Shown here in pieces: positions 31,574 through 40,646 of a stretch of DNA of 47,901 nucleotides. Location: NCBI GenBank assembly GCA_049972525.1, contig JBMFKI010000012.1, positions 1-47,901 of the forward strand, read 5' to 3'. Numbering within the stretch: the first letter of the stretch is position 1; each line of letters begins with the position of its first letter. Below the pieces are notes generated by a model. The model was given only the letters and a program-made list of their open reading frames with translations. It searched no databases and was not told the DNA's origin. A program made the translations under genes and the position numbers. The DNA comes from JAVZLQ01 sp049972525 (GTDB lineage: Archaea; Thermoproteota; Bathyarchaeia; Bathyarchaeales; Bathycorpusculaceae).

Positions 31574-31714
31574 CTAATATCTTCGCCTTTGGTTTCTTCT
31601 CTTCGACCAACATTCTCGGCAGTAAACTGGTCTGTTTGGGTCAGGCTTGAATGGAACTTCGCATTCCTGTCCGCATTCAGAGCAAACTGCCTTATACATC
31701 TGCTTATCTGACAT
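31574..31714 (-). CDS. 46-residue CxxC-x17-CxxC zinc-binding protein
   Basis: A gene below usual length cut-offs. It reads MSDKQMYKAVCSECGQEC, then VPFKPDPNRPVYCREC and a basic tail SKRRNQRRRY. The spacing is CxxC, exactly 17 residues, CxxC, which defines a widespread small zinc-ribbon family in archaea and some bacteria. The KPxxxRPVYCRxC segment is its strongest mark. Function is unknown; the basic tail suggests nucleic acid binding or a ribosome-linked role. A GAGT-type sequence precedes the ATG but no strong ribosome binding site. I consider it an intact gene within an otherwise decayed stretch. Confidence 0.78.
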   Translation of the reverse strand: MSDKQMYKAVCSECGQECEVPFKPDPNRPVYCRECWSKRRNQRRRY

Positions 31715-31867
31715 TTACTCTTTCAACTCCTATGCTTTTATTGTGCAAAAACAGCTTGCGCGAGCTTTTGCACGATGCACATTATCCACTACATTGGTGC
31801 TTATAAAACTTGCCTTTAGGAAGCATCTAAATAGTTGTGCAAACGCATTATTGCATGGGGTTTAACG

Positions 31868-32149
31868 TTGAAGTTGCTGCTTGACGAAATGTACGCGGGC
31901 TTAAAAGAGTATTTTGAAACGTTAGGATATGAAGTTTTAACGGTTCAAGAAGTTGGATTGCAAGGTGCGAAAGATAAGGATATAGTGGAGTACGCAAAGA
32001 GAAACAACTTGCTTTTAGTCACGCAAGACCAGAAACCAGCGGACATTGCAGAACTTACGGGCGTTAAGTACGTGTTGATTTCTAGTGCGATGATTGCCAA
32101 AATAGCGAATGAGAGAATAAAAGAAAAATATCCTGATGTAAAACCCTAA
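31868..32149 (+). CDS. PIN-like protein, DUF5615 type
   Basis: About 93 residues from the TTG that gives LKLLLDEMYAGLKEYF; the frame opens 33 bases earlier at another TTG, near a TATA box CTTATAAAAC. LLLDE holds the first acidic residue of the PIN-like active site, ADIAEL and the VTQDQK segment (D in the third motif position) follow. DUF5615 proteins are predicted nucleases and often toxins, usually beside a DUF433 antitoxin, which is absent here. It is 14 bases upstream of the TIGR04076-type gene. Either a solitary toxin or a domesticated nuclease. Confidence 0.75.
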   Translation: MKLLLDEMYAGLKEYFETLGYEVLTVQEVGLQGAKDKDIVEYAKRNNLLLVTQDQKPADIAELTGVKYVLISSAMIAKIANERIKEKYPDVKP

Positions 32150-32163
32150 TGTGGTGAGCGTGT

Positions 32164-32373
32164 ATGTCCACGATCGAAGTTAAAGTTGTAAGTCAGAATG
32201 GAAAATGTGCTTTTGGACATAAAGTAGGTGATAAAATAGTTTTTGATGGCAAATCTGTGAGGGGCGACATATGCTGTAGCGCCTCATGGTTCTGTTGCCC
32301 AAGGTTTACGCCATGCGATATGGCGTTGAATTTCCATGGAGCAAGGATAAGGGAGTTAAGCGTTAGTTGCTAG
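32164..32373 (+). CDS. TIGR04076-type small protein
   Basis: 69 residues: IEVKVVSQNGKCAFGHKVGDKIVFDG at the N-terminus and a cysteine-rich CCSASWFCCPRFTPCD centre. The G-K-C-x-x-G-H-x-x-G-D pattern is typical of the TIGR04076 family of small anaerobe proteins with conserved cysteines, probably a metal or cluster site. It follows the PIN-like gene closely and its stop overlaps the DNA polymerase IV stop by 4 bases. The family's function is not known to me. Confidence 0.76.
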   Translation: MSTIEVKVVSQNGKCAFGHKVGDKIVFDGKSVRGDICCSASWFCCPRFTPCDMALNFHGARIRELSVSC

Positions 32374-33458
32374 ACGAGCGTTTTTTGTTTTTCTGTTGAT
32401 GTGAAGTTTGAAACTTTAACGCCTATTAGCCTTATTTTCTTTTCAAGTCTCAAGTAAGGTTGTATCAGCTCCTTTGCTGTTTTCTTTAGATCCTCGATGC
32501 GGTTTGTCATGAATGGTAATGTTCTGCTGTGCGTATGAGTTTCAAAGTCTTCATATCGAACTTTAACTGTTACCGTTTTGAAGTTAAGCTGTTCTCGTAC
32601 AACATCTTTGTGGACTTCTTCTGCGAGCCTATCTAAAGTGTTTTGGACAAGCTTAAAATCTGATGTATCTTCTTCGAATGTTACGTCTCGACTGATGGAT
32701 TTTATTTCGCCTCTTTCTTCAACTTCGCTCTTGTCTATGCCGTGAGCCATCAAATAAAGCTGTGTGCCCATAACTCCAAAATTTTCTGTGAGAGCTGTTG
32801 GGTCGTAGCGAGCTAGGTCACCTATTGTTTTTATCCCCATAGCCCTCAACTTCTGCTCTGTTTTTCGTCCAACCCATAAGAGCTTGCGGATCGGTAGTGG
32901 AGCTAAAACCTCTTCAACTTGGTCTTCTCTGACAATTGTTAATCCATCTGGTTTTTTGATGTCGCTTGCTATTTTTGCCACAAGCTTGTTTGGACCTATA
33001 CCTATGGAACATGTAAGCTTTTCTTTTTCGTATATTTCTCTCTTAATTTGCCTTGCAAGCACCTCGGCTTCAGCATAGTCTTTTACATTTGTCGTTACGT
33101 CAAGAAAGGCTTCGTCTATTCCCCACTGTTCAAATTTTGCTGCATATTTTCGTAGTATGCTCATTATTTCACTTGAAACTTTGGCATACAATTCATAGTT
33201 CACTGGAAGATATATTGCCTCTGGACATAGTCTCCAAGCCTTTGATATTGGCATTCCAGACCTAACGCCGTACTTTCTGGCTTCATAGTTGCATGTGCTT
33301 ACGACCCCCCTTCCCCTTCCGCCCTTTGGGTCAGCTCCAACAATGACTGGTTTGCCCTTATATTCTGGGTGCTCTCGCTCCTCAATCGCCGTGAAGAAGT
33401 GGTCCATGTCTATGTGAAATATTATTCGCCTTTTCTCGCTCATATACCTGTTTTCCAT
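32370..33458 (-). CDS. dinB: DNA polymerase IV (Y-family, DinB/Dpo4)
   Basis: A 362-residue translesion polymerase. Catalytic carboxylates are in HIDMDHFF (first Asp) and GIDEAFLD (Asp-Glu pair); CNYEARKYGVRSGMP is the finger loop; KKPDGLT and IRKLLWVGRKTEQKLRAMGI are the thumb; the little-finger domain fills 240-350. The end TEKQKTLV stops where archaeal relatives often carry a PCNA-binding motif such as QxxLxxFF, so the motif is cut short or lost. The in-frame ATG at 33443, preceded by AGGT, may be the true start. It copies past DNA damage and fits with the OGG gene in repair. Confidence 0.95.
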   Translation of the reverse strand: MENRYMSEKRRIIFHIDMDHFFTAIEEREHPEYKGKPVIVGADPKGGRGRGVVSTCNYEARKYGVRSGMPISKAWRLCPEAIYLPVNYELYAKVSSEIMSILRKYAAKFEQWGIDEAFLDVTTNVKDYAEAEVLARQIKREIYEKEKLTCSIGIGPNKLVAKIASDIKKPDGLTIVREDQVEEVLAPLPIRKLLWVGRKTEQKLRAMGIKTIGDLARYDPTALTENFGVMGTQLYLMAHGIDKSEVEERGEIKSISRDVTFEEDTSDFKLVQNTLDRLAEEVHKDVVREQLNFKTVTVKVRYEDFETHTHSRTLPFMTNRIEDLKKTAKELIQPYLRLEKKIRLIGVKVSNFTSTEKQKTLV

Positions 33459-33621
33459 GCTTGGTTCTCAAGTTTAAGACTGGCGTTTTGCTGATTTGAA
33501 TCTATCGCGAAAATCAATGTGTAGGCTGTTTAGCCTATGTGAAATTGCACTAATGATTTTCCATTCATAAGGTTTAATGCCATCAACATCTAATAAGAGC
33601 GGAGCAAAAGGAGGAAAGGCA

Positions 33622-33849
33622 ATGAGGGAAATATCCCCAGATGTTGCCCGTCAAATAGTTGTAGATTTCCTCAAGCAAAAGAAGAAGACTGAGCGCATAG
33701 AAGTCTCCGCAGTAGAACAGCAAAGCAGCTGTTGGATTGTTAGAGGCACATGCCCAATAGACTTGGAAGGGCATCCTTGGGCTGAAAAATTCGAAGTGGT
33801 AATAGACCAGAAGGGGAAAATTAAGTCAACAGATTTTGCACTCCTATAA
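33622..33849 (+). CDS. Small conserved-looking protein with PepSY-like fold
   Basis: 75 residues from an ATG preceded by GGAGG at ideal spacing; the frame opens 45 bases further upstream. ISPDVARQIVVDFLKQKKKTERIEV reads as a helix and VRGTCPIDLEGHPWAEKFEVVIDQKGKI as antiparallel strands, a layout like PepSY or cystatin-like domains. There is one conserved-looking cysteine (GTCPIDL). Function unknown. Its stop abuts the convergent ABC ATPase gene with no gap. Confidence 0.7.
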   Translation: MREISPDVARQIVVDFLKQKKKTERIEVSAVEQQSSCWIVRGTCPIDLEGHPWAEKFEVVIDQKGKIKSTDFALL

Positions 33850-34521
33850 TTAGCTTTTGTTTAATTCTCCATTGCACATAATATAAATCGCATCTGCAAC
33901 CTTAACCAGTTTTTCATCATGCGTCGCAACGATAACAGTTTTTCCATAATTTCTTTTAGTTTCAAAGAGAAGGGATATAATTTCTTCGGCAGTTTCTGAG
34001 TCAAGCTCGCCTGTTGGCTCATCGGCAATGATTAATTCAGGGTTATTAGCTAAAGCCCTAGCTATGGCTACACGTTGCACTTCACCCATGCTCAACTCTT
34101 TGGGTCTATGATTAAGCCTACCAATTAAACCTACAGCTTCGAGAAGCTGCACAGCCTTTTCACGTTGCTCTTCTTGAGGTTTGCCGGCTAAAGCCATTGG
34201 TAACTCAACATTTTCTAGCACGGTAAGCGTTGGCAACAAGTTGAAGGTTTGAAATATGAAACCCATGTGGAAAAGTCTGATTTTTCGACGTTCTCTGTCC
34301 GAGAGAAGCATCGTGTCAATGTTGTTGATGAAGATTTTTCCATAAGTTGGATAATCATTTAATCCTATGAGATTCAGAAGCGTAGTTTTTCCAGACCCGG
34401 TTGGACCAACTACTGCAATAAACTGATTTTCGCTAATTTCAAGGTTGGCTTTGTTAACTGCGATAATTTTAGATGAGTTCAAATTGTATATTCTTGTCAA
34501 ATCCACCGTTTTGATTTTCAT
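33850..34521 (-). CDS. ABC transporter ATPase, MacB/LolD type
   Basis: A 223-residue ATPase: Walker A GPTGSGKTT (about 39-47), Q-loop FQTFNLLPTL, signature LSMGEVQRVAIARAL, Walker B LIIADEPTGELD and the H-loop ATHD. The FQTFNLLP and GELDSETAEEI segments are typical of the MacB/LolD/FtsE-like group that works with FtsX-type permeases. The signature has LSMGE instead of LSGGE. The ATG overlaps the permease stop by one base, so the pair is one operon. Likely cargo includes lipids, peptides or surface proteins; see the divergent glycoprotein gene. Confidence 0.92.
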   Translation of the reverse strand: MKIKTVDLTRIYNLNSSKIIAVNKANLEISENQFIAVVGPTGSGKTTLLNLIGLNDYPTYGKIFINNIDTMLLSDRERRKIRLFHMGFIFQTFNLLPTLTVLENVELPMALAGKPQEEQREKAVQLLEAVGLIGRLNHRPKELSMGEVQRVAIARALANNPELIIADEPTGELDSETAEEIISLLFETKRNYGKTVIVATHDEKLVKVADAIYIMCNGELNKS

Positions 34522-35693
34522 CAGTATTCAGCCCTTAAAATTTCAGAAATTCGAATTTTTGAGGCGTTTATCGCTGGGATTATACCTCCAAAGCAACAGG
34601 ATGTAACCACGAGCACCATTACCTCAATTATGTAGATTGGTTTGACGATTACCCATATGCTTATGAAAGACTGGTTAAGCGGAATAGTTGCGTAAAAACT
34701 TGCCAAAAAAGCCGCAATGATCACGCCGAAGATTATTCCCATGATGCTTCCAATTAAGCCGATTATAGAATTCTCAAAGAGTATCATTTGAAAGATGTGG
34801 CTTGAGCGTGCACCTATAGCGTCTAGAGTTGCAAAATCTCTTCGCCTTTCTGATACGCTTGTAATTCCCACAATAGCTGTTAAAACCATACATAAAAACG
34901 TGAGAATCAGCTGAATAGCAATATTCCAGCCTCCTACGAAATCAATGATGGGCTTTGTTAAAACGTTACGCTCTTCATCTGTTAGAGCCATCACAGCGTT
35001 TATCCTGTCTTCAATTTCACACGCAATCTCATCCTGCGTAAAACCTACTTTAGAGTCAACAATAGCCATGTTTAGTAACATGTTATACCCAAAAGTGTCC
35101 TGTGCATCCTTTAAATCCATGATTACAGAACGCCCCAGAAGGGCAGAAGGTCCGTTGAAGATTCCGCACACGTTGAAATCAACACCATTCAGATTTATTT
35201 TTGAACCAGTAGAAATGCCATATTGGTCAGCTATTGAGCAGCCTATAATAACTTCCCTTGTGGAATTTTCTGGTGGTATATGTCCTCCCGGTTTAAGCAT
35301 GGCTGGGTCTATTATCAGCGTCCATTCTTTAATTGGTAAGCCTATTGTGACGTTGATTGGCATGATGCTTACACTTTTTCCAAGTTTAAATTCCAAAAGA
35401 AACAGCATTGGCGTGACCTTTTTGACGCCGTCTAACCCTTCTATGTCATAAATCACGTTTTGAAGAAATGTTCCGCCGATGGGAAATCCCTGAATAACCA
35501 TTGCGTCTCTTGGAACAACAACGATTTTTCCGCGGAAAAACATGTTTGTTTCAGTTATAATTTCTGTGCATCTTGCGGTTACGGCGCCAACAGCAATTAC
35601 AAAGCACGTAGCTGTGGCTATCCCGAAAATGCTGAGAAAAGTTCTGAGTTTTCTGCGGCTTAGATTTCTTAGACATATGGTGATCAGACGCAT
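34521..35693 (-). CDS. ABC transporter permease, FtsX/MacB type
   Basis: A 390-residue membrane protein with the MacB layout: one membrane segment at about 15-38 after RNLSRRKLRTFLSIFGIATA, a large extracytoplasmic domain (about 40-255), then three segments, with TSVSERRRDFATLDAIGARSSHIFQMILFE as the ATPase-coupling loop and a C-terminal ASKIRISEILRAEY. The transported substrate is unknown; such systems often act mechanically on the cell surface. It pairs with the ATPase directly downstream, and the divergent surface protein begins 72 bases upstream. Confidence 0.92.
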   Translation of the reverse strand: MRLITICLRNLSRRKLRTFLSIFGIATATCFVIAVGAVTARCTEIITETNMFFRGKIVVVPRDAMVIQGFPIGGTFLQNVIYDIEGLDGVKKVTPMLFLLEFKLGKSVSIMPINVTIGLPIKEWTLIIDPAMLKPGGHIPPENSTREVIIGCSIADQYGISTGSKINLNGVDFNVCGIFNGPSALLGRSVIMDLKDAQDTFGYNMLLNMAIVDSKVGFTQDEIACEIEDRINAVMALTDEERNVLTKPIIDFVGGWNIAIQLILTFLCMVLTAIVGITSVSERRRDFATLDAIGARSSHIFQMILFENSIIGLIGSIMGIIFGVIIAAFLASFYATIPLNQSFISIWVIVKPIYIIEVMVLVVTSCCFGGIIPAINASKIRISEILRAEY

Positions 35694-35765
35694 TTAGGTC
35701 TCTCCTCTTTTATGTAGTAATCGTTTAGATTGATAAAGCATTTAAGGCCATTAACCACACATTAT

Positions 35766-37922
35766 ATGTCAGGTGAAAAGACGGTGAAAAATTTTCTAGC
35801 TGTAGGAAAAACTGGAGCGATTTGCCTAATAATCTTGATGAGTTTAGGATTTAATTATGTCCCAGCACACGCTATGTCCAGCACTTCGAGAACAAATGCT
35901 GAGGTAAAGTTTATCGTTTATCCGGATGGGACTGTTGAAGTTTCAAGCAAGGGCAACTGCACTATTGAAAATCCATATGTTAGTGGCCCATCAGTTGGAG
36001 TGAATGCACAATTAAGAAAAATTGCCGACAATTATAATGCCTTATTAAACGCCACATTTACGCTTCCACCAGAACAAGCAACAACCTTTCCGCTCAACGC
36101 AACAACAGCGACAGTAAACGCGCAATATGCAAATAACATAACGACCGTTACACTTGACGCCTCACTAGAATTATGCGACACATTTAGCGGGATTGACTTT
36201 AATTGTTTTCCATTTAACTCCACAGACCTATCAATCGTAGGAAATTACACAAACCAGAATTTCAACGGAACAATGACCGTTCATCTGCTTCCAGGATTAA
36301 CACTCGGCGATATACACGTGAGCTTTAAAGGAAATCTTACTCAAGTCACAATAAGCGATCCGGTGAGGGTGTACTACAATTGCACATTGCCAGTATCGGG
36401 CTTTCCAGGAATAAACGCCACAATGCTTAAAGAATTTCTAGACATGTTCAGCAGCACAATTGCTGGAACTGGTGAAGGTTCACTTTATAACATGACTAAG
36501 GGGATGCTTGCGTGCACAACGTTCAACACAACGTTGACCCCTGTAGACGATAACTGCTCAGACATCGGGTTCTTGGTTGTAATTGAGGGTGACTTTATTC
36601 GAGTTTTTGCAAACTTGTTTATGAGTGCGTATTTTGGTCTTCCAGTGGATCCATACCCGCTTGTAAACGCTACGGTGTACTCCGTGAAGAATGTTGAATT
36701 TTCAATTGCCTATTCGAAGTCTACTAAAACGGTGGTTGTTCACTCGACGCTTTCACAAAACCTAACCGACTACATGTATTCGAACCTTAAATTTTTGTTA
36801 AGCATGTATCCTCCTGAAATGCGACCTTACATTGAATTGTTGTATAACACCACCTACGCGTCGCCTCACTCATCTGTGGAAAGCGTTACATACTCAAATG
36901 GCAAAGTCACATACAATGGAAACTACACCTTGTCAGGCGATTTAAATGCGCAAGTTAATCACGTAAAAAACGTGTATGTAGACATTCTGAATGCCACAGC
37001 GCCTAGACCACCATGGCTCATGAATACTCTAAAGAACACCAATGTGAGCATCACAAATCTGAAGTTAAACCTAAACGCGAATGCCACCTTCCAAGAGTGG
37101 AGTTTTGAAGGTGTCAAGTTTGCGCCTCCAGTTAACATCTTAAACGCCACATCGTTTAGACTTGAAGCCTTCTTTAACATTACGTCCAACATGCCCGGAG
37201 GCTCTCCCGAACCTCCAATAGCTAACGATAAGCTTAAACTAATTGTTCAAGGTGGCAGCAACGGGACGCACACAGTTATGTTACACGTTGATCCGACAAT
37301 GCCAAAACCAGATGAAATCTTAGCTGGAAACATCATGGTTTGGCACAACCAGAGCATAAGCAAACTCAAACTCCTTGTGTTCAGTGTTTGGGAGGGATTA
37401 GCTGAGAACATATACAATCCTTCATCAGTCACATCTAGCAACCCTTATGTGCTTGATGCTAGACAAGTGACAAACTGCATGCTAATCATAAGCAACATAT
37501 CACAACAGACAACTGTGCAAATCAGAAACGCAACAACTCCAGACGTTCCAACGCCTGGAACTTACAAATTCCTAGGAGCATGCATACAGTTTTCGTCAAG
37601 TGAAAGCGTAACAGTTAACGCTACAATACGAATTTACTATACTCCTGAGCAGTTATCTGCCCTCGGACTTGATGAAAACAACCTAAAAATATTCTACTTT
37701 GATGCAACGTCAAACCAGTGGGTGGAAGTACCGACTCAAGTAAACAAGGCTGAACACTATACGGAAGCAGATATCAGCCACTTCGGCTTGTGGGCATTAT
37801 GTGGGCAAACACTTACACCACTGTGGCAGGAATGGTGGTTCCTAGCGGCAATCGTCGTAATAGTAATAATCATAGTTGCTGTGTCAATTTTCCTCTTTAA
37901 AAAGAGAAAACGGAAAACGTGA
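35766..37922 (+). CDS. Large secreted, membrane-anchored, probably N-glycosylated surface protein
   Basis: About 718 residues. A signal peptide (NFLAVGKTGAICLIILMSLGFNYVPAHA) precedes a long beta-rich exterior part with many N-x-S/T sites. Near the end is a segment of the type YYTPEQLSALGLDENNLKIF...WVEVPT...ADISHFGLWAL, which recurs before anchors of archaeal surface proteins. The anchor is WWFLAAIVVIVIIIVAVSIFLF followed by a basic KKRKRK tail. The frame opens at 35730, but the ATG at 35766 gives the normal signal peptide. It is divergent from the MacB-type exporter, suggesting joint function. Not an S-layer protein I can name; adhesin or substrate of the exporter are options. Confidence 0.8.
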   Translation: MSGEKTVKNFLAVGKTGAICLIILMSLGFNYVPAHAMSSTSRTNAEVKFIVYPDGTVEVSSKGNCTIENPYVSGPSVGVNAQLRKIADNYNALLNATFTLPPEQATTFPLNATTATVNAQYANNITTVTLDASLELCDTFSGIDFNCFPFNSTDLSIVGNYTNQNFNGTMTVHLLPGLTLGDIHVSFKGNLTQVTISDPVRVYYNCTLPVSGFPGINATMLKEFLDMFSSTIAGTGEGSLYNMTKGMLACTTFNTTLTPVDDNCSDIGFLVVIEGDFIRVFANLFMSAYFGLPVDPYPLVNATVYSVKNVEFSIAYSKSTKTVVVHSTLSQNLTDYMYSNLKFLLSMYPPEMRPYIELLYNTTYASPHSSVESVTYSNGKVTYNGNYTLSGDLNAQVNHVKNVYVDILNATAPRPPWLMNTLKNTNVSITNLKLNLNANATFQEWSFEGVKFAPPVNILNATSFRLEAFFNITSNMPGGSPEPPIANDKLKLIVQGGSNGTHTVMLHVDPTMPKPDEILAGNIMVWHNQSISKLKLLVFSVWEGLAENIYNPSSVTSSNPYVLDARQVTNCMLIISNISQQTTVQIRNATTPDVPTPGTYKFLGACIQFSSSESVTVNATIRIYYTPEQLSALGLDENNLKIFYFDATSNQWVEVPTQVNKAEHYTEADISHFGLWALCGQTLTPLWQEWWFLAAIVVIVIIIVAVSIFLFKKRKRKT

Positions 37923-37996
37923 AGATCGCCCCATTTCTTTATTTTCCGCAAATTATAAAGGATAAACTATGTTCTTATTAATTTGAGGATTATAGG

Positions 37997-38464
37997 TTGT
38001 TTCAGAAAATTTTAGTTCCGCTTGATGGTTCTGAACATTCACTTAGGGCATTAAACATTGCCATTCAAGTGGCCAAAAAGTTTGAGGGAAAAATAACTTT
38101 GATACATGTCTACTCCGCTGCTGTAAGGCCAGTGATGATACCTGAAGCCACAACGGCACCTCCGCCGATGATTCCGATAATGACGCCTATGGAAGTTTCA
38201 AAGGTTGCTGAAGCTGCGAGAAAGACTGGAAGCGGAATTCTAGCGGATGGTGCCGATAGAGTTAGAGCTGAAGGCGTTCCTGTGGAAACTGTTCTGAGAG
38301 AGGGGAATACAGTTCAAGAGATTGTTAAGGCTGCTGGGGAAGGTAAATTTGACCTTATAGTTATGGGGGCTCGGGGTATAAGCAGGATAAGGGAAATTCT
38401 CCTAGGAAGCGTAAGCGACGGCGTCCTAAGAAATGCTCCATGTCCAGTTTTAATAGTAAAATAG
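37997..38464 (+). CDS. Universal stress protein, UspA family
   Basis: A 155-residue single-domain protein. It begins KILVPLDGSEHSLRAL, contains a long proline-rich loop (EATTAPPPMIPIMTP) and ends GARGISRIREILLGSVSDGVLRNAPCPVLIVK. The ATP-binding motif G-x2-G-x9-G-S/T is present as G-A-R-G...LGS. The start is TTG, with GAGG 8 bases before. It is cytosolic and probably binds ATP; its role under stress is unknown. It converges on the radical SAM gene, the stops abutting. Confidence 0.92.
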   Translation: MFQKILVPLDGSEHSLRALNIAIQVAKKFEGKITLIHVYSAAVRPVMIPEATTAPPPMIPIMTPMEVSKVAEAARKTGSGILADGADRVRAEGVPVETVLREGNTVQEIVKAAGEGKFDLIVMGARGISRIREILLGSVSDGVLRNAPCPVLIVK

Positions 38465-39487
38465 TTACAGCGGCTCTGCAATTAGGAGATTGTGCTTGTT
38501 TGCTACAACTCTTGCCCTGACAGTGGCGCTAAAGGGAATTTCATCAGCATTAACAAGCGTCAAACTTCTGTCTCCCCTCTGTGTAACTGCAAGCTTCTCC
38601 CCTCTTAGCCAGCCTGGTCCAACAACTCTAGCTTTGATTTTCTGAAATTTTCTGTACGGTACTGGGAGCATGCACCTCCTGTGGACGCCGAAGTCTCTTT
38701 GGCTTATTATGAGTTTTACTCCAAACGTTTGCTCCCAAATTTTCAGTTGTGAATAAAAAGCGTTCCAAGATATTGGCCTTACACCCTTAACCCTTCTCCC
38801 GTGTTTATGTTTCTCATATTTCTGTATGCCTAAAGGTGGAAACCTTTTACCAGCACCAACATCGATTGCTAGCTTGATTATCTTTGGAATTTCCTCGTCA
38901 TTTATGTTTGGAATCCAAACGGGAGCTACGAGCAAGTCGGTATTGGTGCTTGAAACTATGTGTTGCATGAGCCTAACTATTCTTTTAACGTCATACCATT
39001 CCGTGTCGGCTAATCGTCTCGCTAAGTCCTGCTTTAAAGCATCTATCGAAAGGTTTAGGCGCGTTAAACCAGCTTCTGATAGGCGACTTAACATTTTTTC
39101 GTTTAGTATTGCGCCGTGCGTCTGCATGGAGACAACTTCAACTCCACGCGTCTGGTTTAGGCGTGCAACAAGCTCAACGATTTTCGGGTATGTGGTTGGA
39201 TCTCCAACAGTGTCTATGTGCGCTTCAATGTTTGCGCGCGCCTTAAACTTCACAATCTTCTCAAATTCTCCCACCAAGTGTTCAATTGGCACAATGTATT
39301 CTGTTTGGCGAACCTTTGATTTTGGACCGGCATTTGTGGAGCAGAATATACAAGAAAGCGGACAAGTAGATATTGGACGCACTTGAATGATGTTTGTTCC
39401 TCTGTCAATTAGGCCGAAGGCTATGTTGCCGACAAGCGGGATGTCACTTGAAATTTCAAACAGTGCCTTATTCATACCATTTACCAA
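38465..39487 (-). CDS. Radical SAM enzyme of the COG2100 type
   Basis: A 340-residue radical SAM protein. The cluster motif is CPLSCIFC (C42, C46, C49). The barrel shows HIDTVGDPTTYPKIVEL, SMQTHGAI and LNLSIDALKQDLARR. The C-terminal 70 residues (RCMLPVPYRKFQKIKARVVGPGWLRGEKLAV and onward) look like a TRAM-like beta-barrel that may bind RNA. The family is archaeal and not assigned an activity that I can state; RNA methylthiolation or another RNA modification is a guess from the TRAM-like end. No second cluster motif is seen. The start could be the ATG at 39475 (MNKALFE). Confidence 0.87.
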   Translation of the reverse strand: MVNGMNKALFEISSDIPLVGNIAFGLIDRGTNIIQVRPISTCPLSCIFCSTNAGPKSKVRQTEYIVPIEHLVGEFEKIVKFKARANIEAHIDTVGDPTTYPKIVELVARLNQTRGVEVVSMQTHGAILNEKMLSRLSEAGLTRLNLSIDALKQDLARRLADTEWYDVKRIVRLMQHIVSSTNTDLLVAPVWIPNINDEEIPKIIKLAIDVGAGKRFPPLGIQKYEKHKHGRRVKGVRPISWNAFYSQLKIWEQTFGVKLIISQRDFGVHRRCMLPVPYRKFQKIKARVVGPGWLRGEKLAVTQRGDRSLTLVNADEIPFSATVRARVVANKHNLLIAEPL

Positions 39488-39626
39488 ACAGGGGGCTGTT
39501 ACGTGTTTAAGGGTAATTCTAAACCGCTTTTAAAATTTGGCATCCAACTTTTAAGAAATGCGCGCATAGAAAATTATTTCTGCAATGTCGTACGAAATAT
39601 GTCGATTCTGGGGTTGAAAATTAAAA

Positions 39627-40646
39627 ATGCGGAGAGAAGAATTCCTCACCGAACCAGTTAAGCACATGAAAATCAATGGAAAACTCACAGTGGACCAGCT
39701 TATCCAGCAATTTAAGAATGCAGGCTCTTTTGGGGCTGGGAGGCTCTCAACGGCATGCGACATATACGAGTGCATGCTACGCGACAAAGAATGCACAATT
39801 TTCCTATCTCTAGCTGGCGCCGTTGTTCCAGCTGGAATGCGTACGCTTATCGCGGAAATCACACGCAAAAGGCTCATAGATGTTATCGTAAGCACAGGTG
39901 CAAACATGGTTCATGACGCGATAGAAGCGCTGGGCGGGCACCATTATAAGGGACACTGGGCTGTTGACGATTGGCTGCTCTATAAGTATCACATATACCG
40001 AATATACGACGTTTTCGTGCCAGAAGAAGACTTCTCAAGGCTGGATTATAGAATTGCGGAAATGTACGAGGAAATAGCGGCTGAAAGAAGCGGTGAAAGC
40101 TTATCATCAAGAGAATTCACATGGGAGCTAGGCAAGCGCCTAAACGACCAAAACTCAATTTTAAGAGCAGCCTACGAATCGAAAGTGCCAATTTTCCTCC
40201 CGGCGGTTAGAGACTCAGAATTTGGGTTCATCCATTGGCTTCACGTTTCTAAAGAGAATGTACGCAATAAACTTGTTGTAGACGCCTTTAAAGATGTGCC
40301 AGAAATAGTTGAAATCTGCAGGGATTCCCCGAGAAACGGGATGATAGTTATAGGCGGAGGAGTGCCGAGAAACACTGTTCAGTCAGCAGCTTTAGCTACA
40401 AAGAAGGGAATGGACTATGCAATAGTCATTACGATGGATCGACCAGAAACTGGAGGCTTGTCAGGTTCAACGCTTTCCGAAACAATCAGCTGGGGGAAAG
40501 TGAAAAGCAAAGCAGATAAGGTCATGGTTATAGGCGACGCCATGATCATCTTCCCAATACTCATCGCCTCAGCCATCGAGAGACTTGGAGAAAACTTTGA
40601 CAGAGCCGTGTATAAAAATCAAAAAATCCCAGAAGGAGGAATATAA
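39627..40646 (+). CDS. dys: Deoxyhypusine synthase
   Basis: A 339-residue enzyme that transfers an aminobutyl group from spermidine to a lysine of translation factor aIF5A. The active lysine is K291 in ISWGKVKSKAD. Other conserved parts are GAVVPAGMRTL, STGANMVHDAIEALGGHHYKG, PIFLPAVRDSEFGF and IGGGVPRNTVQSA. It is a complete, normal-length archaeal Dys. The small cysteine-rich gene overlaps its 3' end. Confidence 0.95.
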   Translation: MRREEFLTEPVKHMKINGKLTVDQLIQQFKNAGSFGAGRLSTACDIYECMLRDKECTIFLSLAGAVVPAGMRTLIAEITRKRLIDVIVSTGANMVHDAIEALGGHHYKGHWAVDDWLLYKYHIYRIYDVFVPEEDFSRLDYRIAEMYEEIAAERSGESLSSREFTWELGKRLNDQNSILRAAYESKVPIFLPAVRDSEFGFIHWLHVSKENVRNKLVVDAFKDVPEIVEICRDSPRNGMIVIGGGVPRNTVQSAALATKKGMDYAIVITMDRPETGGLSGSTLSETISWGKVKSKADKVMVIGDAMIIFPILIASAIERLGENFDRAVYKNQKIPEGGI

